DNA of 64,000 nucleotides from Chlorogloeopsis sp. ULAP01 (GTDB lineage Bacteria; Cyanobacteriota; Cyanobacteriia; Cyanobacteriales; Nostocaceae). Positions 8,897-16,222 of this stretch are shown piece by piece. The stretch covers positions 62,001-126,000 of the forward strand of contig NZ_JAUDRH010000001.1 in assembly GCF_030381805.1 (NCBI RefSeq), in the 5' to 3' direction. How positions within the stretch are numbered: the stretch's first letter is position 1; every line of letters begins with the position of its first letter. Under the pieces are notes generated by a model, which did no database searches, was not told where the DNA came from, and saw only the letters and a program-made list of their open reading frames with translations. Position numbers and translations under genes: made by a program.

Positions 8897-10156
8897 ATGC
8901 CAAAGCGCAAAGAACATTTTGAGCATCTACCTCATGCGGAAGCAGCCGATCGCACTATTCGCCTCAAGCAGCATAGAAACTTGTTTGCCTTACTTTCAAT
9001 TGCTGCCGGTCTAATTTTTCTTCAGGGATACATGATCGCGCCCCTGATTCCGCGTTTGGCTGAAGTGTTTAATGTTCCGGTTCAGGAAATCGGATTTATT
9101 GTTCCAGCCTATATGTTATCTTACGCGCTGATGGCATTATTCTACGGTGTGCTGTCAGATCGATTTGGACGATGGTCTGTAATTCGCATCTCGCTCTTCA
9201 TTTTTGTCATTTGCACCGCGTTAACTGCAACGGCTCAGACAGCTTCTCAAATGGCGACTTGGCGTCTTTTGACTGGAGTTGGAGCCAGTGGAGTCATTCC
9301 ACTCACCTTTGCCTTGATTGGCGATTTGTTCCCGTTCGATCAGCGAGGCAGCAAGCTAGGATTAGTGTTTGCAGCAATGGAAGGGGGAATGGCGGCAGGT
9401 TCTGCGGGTGGTGCTATTCTGGAACCGTTTGTGGGTTGGCGATCGCTGTTTCTTGGTACGGCTGTTCTTGCTGCTTTGGTACTTTGGCGGCTGCATCTTT
9501 ACGGTGCTCTATTTGATACACCCATGGTAGAAAGGCTACCGAGTATTCGTGAGATATTTAGGGGATACAGCCAGATACTAACCAGTTTTCGAGGACAAAG
9601 AACTTATGCCTATGTTTTGTGGAACGGCATCTACCACTCTGGCGTATATACATGGCTAGGGCTGTACTTGTCGCAACGTTACAACATGGATGCATTGAGT
9701 ATTGGTTTGACTATTCTGGGCTATGGCATTCCTGGATTATTACTGAGTTCTCTGATTGGTAAAGCCGTGGATCGTTGGGGACGTCGTTGGCTAATTCCGT
9801 CAGGACTAGTGATGGCAGCCCTGGCTGGAATTGTTATGATTTTTGAGATTCCTCCTTATGTAACAACTATTGCAGTTCTCGTTTTGTCTTTGGGGTACGA
9901 CCTTACCCAACCTTTATTTGTGGGTATTGTCACCGATTTGGGGGATGGCAATAATTTAGGTCAAACTATGGGACTCAAGGTGTTTACCCTGTTTACTGGA
10001 TTTGGCTTTGGCAGCCTCATATTTGGAGAACTACTGCACTTTGGATTTGGAGTGTCTCTTGCGATTTTTGGCGGCATTCAGTTAATTACTGGTTTGGTCG
10101 CAATTCCACTATTTTGGCAGGAAGTTCCATCTAGATTACGTACAGAAAAACTTTAA
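8897..10156 (+). CDS. MFS transporter, DHA1 (drug:H+ antiporter) type
   Basis: A 419-residue, twelve-helix major facilitator. Motif A of the MFS is clear after helix 2 (GVLSDRFGRWSVI), and there is a matching GKAVDRWGRRWLIP between helices 8 and 9. Helix 5 holds a glycine-rich motif-C-like segment (GGMAAGSAGGAILEP) usual in antiporters. Such proteins export drugs or metabolites; no substrate can be given. The start chosen is ATG 8897 with GGGAG 11 bp upstream; TTG 8846 would add 17 residues. The codons look more GC-rich than those of neighbours, which hints at transfer but is not proof. The MDR reductase follows 42 bp downstream and may be in the same transcript. Confidence 0.87.
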   Translation: MPKRKEHFEHLPHAEAADRTIRLKQHRNLFALLSIAAGLIFLQGYMIAPLIPRLAEVFNVPVQEIGFIVPAYMLSYALMALFYGVLSDRFGRWSVIRISLFIFVICTALTATAQTASQMATWRLLTGVGASGVIPLTFALIGDLFPFDQRGSKLGLVFAAMEGGMAAGSAGGAILEPFVGWRSLFLGTAVLAALVLWRLHLYGALFDTPMVERLPSIREIFRGYSQILTSFRGQRTYAYVLWNGIYHSGVYTWLGLYLSQRYNMDALSIGLTILGYGIPGLLLSSLIGKAVDRWGRRWLIPSGLVMAALAGIVMIFEIPPYVTTIAVLVLSLGYDLTQPLFVGIVTDLGDGNNLGQTMGLKVFTLFTGFGFGSLIFGELLHFGFGVSLAIFGGIQLITGLVAIPLFWQEVPSRLRTEKL

Positions 10157-10198
10157 ATTTATTGTATCAAAGCAAACTTAACTACAAAGACGAAACCA

Positions 10199-11230
10199 AT
10201 GGAAACACGAATAAATAGACAGTTTCGCTTAGTATCTCGTCCTGTTGGCGATATTAAGGAAAGTGATTTTGAGTACCGAGAAGAACCTATTCCTAACCTT
10301 GCTGATGGTGAGGTGTTGGTACGCACTATATACCTTTCACTAGATCCAACTAATCGCATCTGGATGAGCGATATGCCGCAGTATATGCCTCCAGTTGAAA
10401 TTGGGCAAGTTATGCGTGGTATTGTTGCTGGTGTGGTAGAAGAATCTAAAAATCCTAATTTTCAACCAGGGGATTTAGTTTCCGGTATGCTCGGCTGGCA
10501 AGATTACACAATTGTTGCACAAAACAATATCCCTTCCCTGACGCGAATCCCTCGCCCCCTATCTTATCCGCTCTCTGCATTGCTTGGGCCACTCGGAGCT
10601 ACTGGTTGGACAGCTTATTTTGGACTTTTAGATATAGGGCAGCCTCAAGAAGGTGAAACTGTGGTTGTTTCCGCAGCCGCAGGAGCAGTTGGTTCTATTG
10701 CCGGACAAATTGCCAAAATCAAGGGTTGTCGTGTAGTTGGGATCACTGGTAGTGATGAAAAATGCCAGTGGCTGACACAAGAACTTGGCTTTGATGCAGC
10801 TATTAACTATAAAACTGCTGATTTGGAAAGTGCGATCGCTCAATCATGTCCGGATGGCATTGATGTGTATTTTGATAATGTTGGCGGTTCTATCCTTGAT
10901 GCCGTGTTAATGAAGATTAATTTGTATGCACGTATTCCTCTATGCGGGTTAATCTCAACTTACAATGCAACCGAGCCTGTGCCAGGGCCGTATAATTACA
11001 GCCAGATTTTGATGAAGCGCGCTCGTGTACAAGGGTTTATTATTCTCGATTATTTTTCTCGAATATCTGAAGCCATAACTGATATAGGACAATGGCTCAA
11101 CCAAGGTAAAATTAAATACTCTGTTGAAGTGGTTGATGGTTTAGAAAATGCACCATCAGCTATCCTAAAACTGTTCGAAGGTAATAAGAAGGGCAAACTA
11201 GTTGTTAAAGTTTCAGAGGAACCTACTTAA
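10199..11230 (+). CDS. Zinc-independent MDR oxidoreductase (CurA / leukotriene B4 dehydrogenase-like)
   Basis: A 343-residue NADPH-dependent medium-chain reductase. The N-terminal GroES-like domain carries the family-typical LSLDPTNRIWM near residues 47-56, and the Rossmann domain has AAAGAVGSIAGQ at 159-170. The catalytic zinc cysteines of alcohol dehydrogenases are absent, as in the LTD/CurA group, which reduce the C=C bond of enones and similar reactive aldehydes or ketones. A detoxification role is plausible. It lies 42 bp behind an efflux-type MFS gene; export plus reduction of the same compound is possible but only inferred. Confidence 0.88.
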   Translation: METRINRQFRLVSRPVGDIKESDFEYREEPIPNLADGEVLVRTIYLSLDPTNRIWMSDMPQYMPPVEIGQVMRGIVAGVVEESKNPNFQPGDLVSGMLGWQDYTIVAQNNIPSLTRIPRPLSYPLSALLGPLGATGWTAYFGLLDIGQPQEGETVVVSAAAGAVGSIAGQIAKIKGCRVVGITGSDEKCQWLTQELGFDAAINYKTADLESAIAQSCPDGIDVYFDNVGGSILDAVLMKINLYARIPLCGLISTYNATEPVPGPYNYSQILMKRARVQGFIILDYFSRISEAITDIGQWLNQGKIKYSVEVVDGLENAPSAILKLFEGNKKGKLVVKVSEEPT

Positions 11231-11372
11231 TCATTTCCAACGTTAGTAAAGGTATAAGTAAGCACTGTTTAAACTCTAAGTTCCTAAATTATCGTCCCCA
11301 GCACAGGGGAAAACTTAATTTTGCTTTCTTGTTGCCTGCTGCAATGTTGGTAGAACAAGTGAAGTGAACGTA

Positions 11373-11405
11373 AAATCCCCGACTTTTTAGAAAAATCGGG
11401 GATTT
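11373..11405 (+). terminator. CCCCGA/TCGGGG hairpin, possible terminator; dispersed family
   Basis: Arms AAATCCCCGA (11373-11382) and TCGGGGATTT (11396-11405) form a perfect 10-bp stem around a T- and A-rich loop, followed by GTGTTTTAATT. It lies about 140 bp after the MDR reductase. The same CCCCGACTT-type hairpin recurs at 44956, 51389 and 63608, so it is also a dispersed repeat. Confidence 0.6.
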
Positions 11406-11463
11406 GTGTTTTAATTACTTACTTAATGCACAGGCTTGCAATGCGATTGTATTGGGATACATT

Positions 11464-11599
11464 GTTAATGCATCGACTCGTTATGTTAATGCATCGGCTC
11501 GTTATGTTAATGCATCGACTCGTTATGTTAATGCATCGACTCGTTATGTTAATGCATCGACTCGTTATGTTAATGCATCAACTCGTTATGTTAATGCAT
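11464..11599 (+). repeat. 21-bp direct tandem repeat, six full units plus a partial one
   Basis: The unit GTTAATGCATCGACTCGTTAT starts at 11464, 11485, 11506, 11527, 11548 and 11569; a seventh copy breaks off after GTTAATGCAT at 11590-11599. Units 2 and 6 each differ by one base in the CGACTC part; the others are identical. There are no spacers. Because 21 is a multiple of three, two forward frames stay open and read as heptapeptide repeats (VNASTRY or LMHRLVM). There is no ribosome-binding site before either frame, so I treat it as non-coding repeat DNA. Confidence 0.9.
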
Positions 11600-11695
11600 G
11601 GAGGCGAAGTCGAGATATGTGCAAGTGTTAAGTTGAGAGATCCAGGCGATCGCCTATGCATGATACCATTTCACTTTTTGAGTAATTCATATTCA

Positions 11696-11745
11696 ACCCC
11701 TCCCAACCTCCCCTTAGTAAGGGGAGGTGCCGTAGGCGGTGGGGT
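11696..11745. repeat. Dispersed CCCCTCCC...GGGGAGG palindromic repeat
   Basis: CCTCCCCTT (11707-11715) and AAGGGGAGG (11719-11727) form a perfect 9-bp hairpin with a 3-nt loop, flanked by ACCCCTCCCAA on the left and GGCGGTGGGGT on the right, which can extend the pairing imperfectly. This sequence type is familiar as an intergenic repeat in filamentous cyanobacteria. The gap from 11231 to 11892 otherwise holds only the hairpin at 11373 and the tandem repeat at 11464. Confidence 0.65.
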
Positions 11746-11892
11746 ACATCCATATCAGCCTTTTCGTGAAATAGTATGAGTGTGCGGTATATTCCTAGAC
11801 TCTATTGTGTATTTACAGACAAATTTTTGACATTTGTACTACATTTTTGGCAACGTTTATCAAAGTAGTTCAAACGACTTTCCAAAATTAAA

Positions 11893-13446
11893 GTGGATGT
11901 TGCTTCTTTAGTCACTGTTTCAATTATTCTCCTGCTCCTAGCTACAGGCGTTGCCTTACTAACAAGGCGGCTTCGCGTTCCCTACGTTACAGGATTAGTG
12001 TTGGCAGGTTTGCCGATCACTGAACTATTGTCTCGTCCTATTGGTTTAGAGCCTTCCTTGGTTTTGAATCTGTTTCTGCCAATTTTAATATTTGATGCTG
12101 GCATTAATACAGATATTAGCCGCTTACGCAGTACGTTTAAACCAATTGCCCTTCTAGCTGCTCCTGGGGCTGTGTTGTCCGGTGCTATTATTGCTGTTGT
12201 GTTGAAATTTGGGCTAGGGCTTTTTTGGATACCTGCTCTACTTGTAGGAGTCATTCTCGCAAACACTGATACGGTTTCAATGATTGCCGTTTTTAAGGAG
12301 ATACCAGTACCCTCGCGGCTTTCCACTATTGTTGAAGGAGAAACTCTCTTCAATGATGCTGCTGCCTTAGTTTCATTTAACCTAATTTTGCAGGTATATT
12401 CAACAGGTTCGTTCACATTATTAGAGGGAATCCAACAACTGCTATTTATTGCTCTAGGAGGCTGTCTTGTTGGATTAGTCTTGGGCTACTTGAGCATACC
12501 TATATTTGCCCGCTTAGACGATCCCCTTAGCAGTCTCTTACTAACTGTTGCAGTTGCATTAGGCACTTTTCAGGCTGGGCAATTTCTAGGTGTATCAGGT
12601 GCTGTGGCTGTTGTTGTGGCTGGATTAATTTTTGGGAATTTTGGGCTTTCTCGCAATACTCCCGCTTCTAGTCGCATCACTTTACTAAGTTTCTGGGAAT
12701 ACGCAAGTTTTACTGCCAATACCTTTATTTTTCTGTTGATTGGTGTAGAGATAGATTTGCTAACGCTGTGGAGGGCTTTGCCTGCTATTCTACTTACAGT
12801 TTTGGCTTATCAAGTCGGACGAGTTCTTACAGTTTATCCGCTGTTAGCTACGGTTCGTTGGTTTGATCGTCCAATTCCACTGCGTTGGCAACATTTACTC
12901 TTTTTAGGCAACATCAAAGGTTCACTCTCAATGGCTCTGGCGTTAAGTTTACCCACCACACTGCCAGGGCGAGAATTTCTCATCACTTTAGTTTTTGGCA
13001 GTGTACTGGTGTCATTAGTAGGGCAGGGGTTAAGCTTGCCTTGGTTGGTAAAACGCTTAAAATTATCTCAATTTTCAGAGGCACAGCAGCAGGTTGAAGA
13101 ATTGCAAGCCCAATTAATCACAGCCAAAGCAGCCCAGGATGAATTAGAGAGTCTTTTGAAATCAGGGGTGTTGCCAAAAGCTGTTTATGAAGAGATGCGC
13201 TCAAGTTACCAAGTACAAATTGCAACCGCAGAAAAAGCATTAAGAGAATTCTACAATCGTCGTCCGGATGAGTTTGATCCTAAAAGTGGAGAATATAAAA
13301 AACTTGATGCGATTCGTCGTCGTTTACTATTGGCAGAAAAAGCAGCACTAAGCGAGGCAATACGTAAGCGAATCCTCTCAGAAGAAATTGTGCATGGGCG
13401 GCTTAAAAAAATTGATGAACTATTGCTGAAATTAGAAGATGATTAA
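11893..13446 (+). CDS. CPA1 Na+/H+ antiporter (NhaP-like) with C-terminal coiled coil
   Basis: A 517-residue cation/proton antiporter of the plasma membrane, for Na+ or K+ extrusion and pH control. Residues 1-390 contain about twelve membrane helices. Helix 5 has NTDT at 124-127 in place of the usual TDP, and the following EGETLFND at 148-155 carries the transport-critical acidic residue. From about 395 on, the protein is soluble and rich in Glu, Lys, Leu and Ala: a long coiled coil instead of the usual short tail or RCK domain. The start is GTG 11893, without a clear ribosome-binding site. It is convergent with the DUF3124 gene and is part of a cation-handling group up to 16.1 kb. Confidence 0.88.
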   Translation: MDVASLVTVSIILLLLATGVALLTRRLRVPYVTGLVLAGLPITELLSRPIGLEPSLVLNLFLPILIFDAGINTDISRLRSTFKPIALLAAPGAVLSGAIIAVVLKFGLGLFWIPALLVGVILANTDTVSMIAVFKEIPVPSRLSTIVEGETLFNDAAALVSFNLILQVYSTGSFTLLEGIQQLLFIALGGCLVGLVLGYLSIPIFARLDDPLSSLLLTVAVALGTFQAGQFLGVSGAVAVVVAGLIFGNFGLSRNTPASSRITLLSFWEYASFTANTFIFLLIGVEIDLLTLWRALPAILLTVLAYQVGRVLTVYPLLATVRWFDRPIPLRWQHLLFLGNIKGSLSMALALSLPTTLPGREFLITLVFGSVLVSLVGQGLSLPWLVKRLKLSQFSEAQQQVEELQAQLITAKAAQDELESLLKSGVLPKAVYEEMRSSYQVQIATAEKALREFYNRRPDEFDPKSGEYKKLDAIRRRLLLAEKAALSEAIRKRILSEEIVHGRLKKIDELLLKLEDD

Positions 13447-13520
13447 TAAAAGGGGACAGGAGACAGGGAAGTCTTAACAGGGAAATAAGTTTTGAAAATC
13501 TTTAATTTGAAGCTAAAATT

Positions 13521-14063
13521 TCAATTTTTTTGACTTTTTATTACCTTACCAGGACTAATAAAAGAAACTCCTTGTTGGAATTCAGTAGCAATCATAACTG
13601 CTTCCACTATCGGCTCAGAAATCTCGGTTTGGGCTACCCACTCCACAATAAAATTAGCTCCTAAGCCCCCACTATTATCATTTCTACTGATAAAAAAATC
13701 ACTAGAAGCTAGCGCATTAAGTTGAATGGGTTGCTCTAAATACTGCTTGACTAATTTCCCATCTGAGTCATAGTAACGTACAGAAGTAATAACGATGGGT
13801 TGATTCAAATCTGTATTACGAATACTAAGTGTAGCTGCTAAGTTTAAAATTCTTTGCTGCTCGTCATGATAAATATAAGAATAGACAGGGACATAAATGG
13901 TTTGACCCATCGCTATCTTAAAATTTTTATCTAAAGTCACCACTTGATGAGATGATTTTGCCTGAGTAAGAGCAGGTTGTGACTTTGACGACATCTCTGA
14001 TGATGTACAAGATACAAGAAAAATAAAAGCAATGGCTAAATAAAAATGTGGGTTCAACTTCAT
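13521..14063 (-). CDS. DUF3124 lipoprotein
   Basis: A 180-residue exported lipoprotein of unknown function. The signal peptide ends in LVSC (Cys19), a lipobox. The mature part starts with a Ser/Gln-rich linker, then a beta-rich domain with the DUF3124 segments GQTIYVPVYSYIY and LAATLSIRNTD, VRYYDSDGKLV and a closing VEAVMIATEFQQGVSF. The gene starts 5 bp after the TrkA-N gene on the same strand, so the two are almost certainly cotranscribed. That linkage suggests, but does not show, a role in potassium or osmotic response at the cell envelope. Confidence 0.82.
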   Translation of the reverse strand: MKLNPHFYLAIAFIFLVSCTSSEMSSKSQPALTQAKSSHQVVTLDKNFKIAMGQTIYVPVYSYIYHDEQQRILNLAATLSIRNTDLNQPIVITSVRYYDSDGKLVKQYLEQPIQLNALASSDFFISRNDNSGGLGANFIVEWVAQTEISEPIVEAVMIATEFQQGVSFISPGKVIKSQKN

Positions 14064-14068
14064 TAAAC

Positions 14069-14746
14069 TTATTTGCAGCCTTCAATAAAATCAATTACTT
14101 GATGTAATGAGCCTGGTTTTGTCACAATCAGCACGGTGGAATCTGGTTCAAGTACTGTACTCCCGTTAGGAATTGTTAAATCTTCGTGGGGATGGGGTTG
14201 ATAGCCAATAATTAGAGAACCAGTAGGAAAACGAGAATCCTGAGCAATTTCGGCAAGGCGACGCCCAACAACATAGCAATTATTGGGAATGGATAGTTTC
14301 AACACTTCAATTTGCCCTTGCTCAAAATGCATGATTGATTCTATTTGCGGATACTCAATCGCATTCACCATTGTTGTTACTGCTAAATCTACAGTACTAA
14401 TGATATGGTTGGCACCTGCTAAACGTAGAGGTTCAGCAAAATCGGAGTGGCGCATCCGAGTCAAAATATGCGGAACACCATAGTGTTTGGCAAGAGTTAC
14501 CATTGCTAAGTTCAAAGCATCGCTTCTGAGCACAGCTGCCAAGGCATTGGCTTTACGAATCCCAGCTTCTAACAATACTTCTGTACTAACTGCACTTCCC
14601 TCAAAAGCCATTGCTCCCACTTGTTCGCGGGCGTAGCGGCAAGCATTAGGGTTAACATCAATGACGGCAACAGTATGCCCCAATTCTACTAGTTTCTGCG
14701 CTAAACTTAAGCCTACTAAGCCTGCGCCACCAATTAGCACGTACAT
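14069..14746 (-). CDS. TrkA-N/RCK potassium-transport regulatory protein
   Basis: A 225-residue soluble RCK protein of the kind that gates K+ channels or Trk/Ktr transporters in response to NAD(H) or ATP/ADP. The Rossmann loop GGAGLVG is at 6-12 with the cofactor-binding Asp30 at the end of the second strand. Residues about 140-225 form the C-terminal TrkA-C domain (EVLKLSIPNN...GSTVLEPDSTVLIVT). One N and one C domain match single-unit KtrA-type proteins. It leads a two-gene operon with the DUF3124 lipoprotein and is divergent from the K+-channel-like gene at 14965, a natural partner. Confidence 0.87.
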   Translation of the reverse strand: MYVLIGGAGLVGLSLAQKLVELGHTVAVIDVNPNACRYAREQVGAMAFEGSAVSTEVLLEAGIRKANALAAVLRSDALNLAMVTLAKHYGVPHILTRMRHSDFAEPLRLAGANHIISTVDLAVTTMVNAIEYPQIESIMHFEQGQIEVLKLSIPNNCYVVGRRLAEIAQDSRFPTGSLIIGYQPHPHEDLTIPNGSTVLEPDSTVLIVTKPGSLHQVIDFIEGCK

Positions 14747-14964
14747 AGCTGCTTTTTAATCTTCTTTGACTCCTACTTTACAGGAATAGCAATAACACAG
14801 CACACCACACAAATAGTCTGTCTGAAGCTGGCGATCGCTATAAAAATAAATTTTTATTTACTGGTTTACCTATCTCAAGACTGATTTGCTACTCCACCCG
14901 ATTTTCTCAAAAGATTTTTGATTAACATTTGTAATGCGATCGTTAATCAGAGCAGCAAATTTAA

Positions 14965-16053
14965 ATGAAATTGTTAGTGCAAATCATCGGTGCAGGGCTT
15001 GTCATCATCTCGCTTGTAGACATTTACCTGACAGTATTATTTCCTCGTCTTGGCAGCAGTTTACTCAGTTTGCGATTAGGGAAAGGAATTTGGTGGCTAT
15101 TCCGATTAGTGGCACGTCTTTTTCCTTGCAAAGACAAGAAAGTACTCTCCCACAGTGGCCCTGTATTGATAATTGCAACAGTGGTAGTATGGGTATGCTT
15201 GCTGATCTGTGGTTTTGCTCTAATCGTCTGGCCTGATTTGGGTTCAGCGATTAAATCTACTCGTGAGTGGACTGACACTGGTTTTACCGCCGCACTTTAC
15301 TACAGTGGCTTTTCGCTGACAACGCTTGGTACAGGTGATTTGACACCAGAAACAAACTTTCAACGACTGCTGATGATCTTAGAAGCAGCACTTGGCTTCT
15401 CAACTTTTACATTGACAATTACCTATCTACTATCGATTTACAGCGCACTCATTAGACGTAACACTTTTGCTTTGAGCTTACACCACCGTTCTGCTGGTAC
15501 AGCAGATGCGGCGGAAATACTAGCAAGACTGGGAGCTAGTGGTGAACTCAGTGGTGTACAGCAGGATATTTCCAATATTGCAAGGGATTTAATTAATTTA
15601 CTTGAATCGCAGCACTCTTACCCAGCATTATTATTTTTCCGTTTTCGTCAGACTTACTATGCCTTGCCACGCATACTACTGTTGGCAATGGATACAGCTA
15701 CTTTGATGAAAAGTGCATTGAACACTAAAAAGTATCGTTCATTAGTAAATTCCACAGCGACAGCAGAATTGTGGGGTGGGAGTCAACAACTGTTGGTTGA
15801 ATTGTCTAGCTTTTTTGTGTCAGAGCATCGGGCAAATATTGATGACTCGTTAGAGCAGGTATGGCAAAAACGGTATTATCACGCTATAGAAAAGTTTAGA
15901 GCCGAGGGAATAGAGACAGCGACAGATTTAGAGGCTGGTGCTTCTTTGTACATCTGTTTGCGCCGAAAATGGAACCCTTCTTTAGCTGGGCTGACTAGTT
16001 ATATGGGGTATAAATGGAGTGAAATAGCCCCTTCTGAAAGGTTTTTTGAGTAA
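14965..16053 (+). CDS. Potassium-channel-like membrane protein (Ion_trans_2 pore)
   Basis: A 362-residue protein with a membrane helix at about 3-26, another at 66-89, a pore helix with the filter-like TTLGTGD at 119-125, and a closing helix at about 133-160; the remaining 200 residues are soluble and mostly helical. The filter differs from the canonical TVGYGD, so K+ selectivity is inferred from fold and context. The soluble part is not an RCK domain, which may be why a separate TrkA-N protein is encoded divergently next door. Start ATG 14965; a downstream hairpin lies at 16124. Confidence 0.82.
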   Translation: MKLLVQIIGAGLVIISLVDIYLTVLFPRLGSSLLSLRLGKGIWWLFRLVARLFPCKDKKVLSHSGPVLIIATVVVWVCLLICGFALIVWPDLGSAIKSTREWTDTGFTAALYYSGFSLTTLGTGDLTPETNFQRLLMILEAALGFSTFTLTITYLLSIYSALIRRNTFALSLHHRSAGTADAAEILARLGASGELSGVQQDISNIARDLINLLESQHSYPALLFFRFRQTYYALPRILLLAMDTATLMKSALNTKKYRSLVNSTATAELWGGSQQLLVELSSFFVSEHRANIDDSLEQVWQKRYYHAIEKFRAEGIETATDLEAGASLYICLRRKWNPSLAGLTSYMGYKWSEIAPSERFFE

Positions 16054-16123
16054 TATTTTATTAAGATAACTGATGCTATCTCTGTAAATGCGATCGCCCT
16101 TTTGATGGAGATGCTCATTATTT

Positions 16124-16141
16124 AGCCCGCGCAGGCGGGCT
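16124..16141. terminator. GC-rich hairpin between convergent channel and glgB genes
   Basis: AGCCCGC (16124-16130) and GCGGGCT (16135-16141) form a perfect 7-bp stem with loop GCAG. It sits between the convergent channel and glgB genes. Only weak T-runs flank it, so it may be a bidirectional terminator or a copy of a dispersed palindrome. Confidence 0.5.
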
Positions 16142-16222
16142 TAGTTCTTATAGTCCAACTTTTCCAGGGTTTGGGTGATATTGCCGATAAAATCCAAGGT
16201 GGGACTATGCCCACCCTCTTAA

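Noticed and set aside
11464..11599. CRISPR-like array
   Set aside because: The units are directly adjacent with no spacers, are only 21 bp long, and no cas gene is in the window.
11404..11779. Two overlapping repeat-rich ORFs (VNASTRY and LMHRLVM repeats)
   Set aside because: Their openness follows from the 21-bp period; neither has a ribosome-binding site or non-repeat conserved part. Kept as a tandem repeat.
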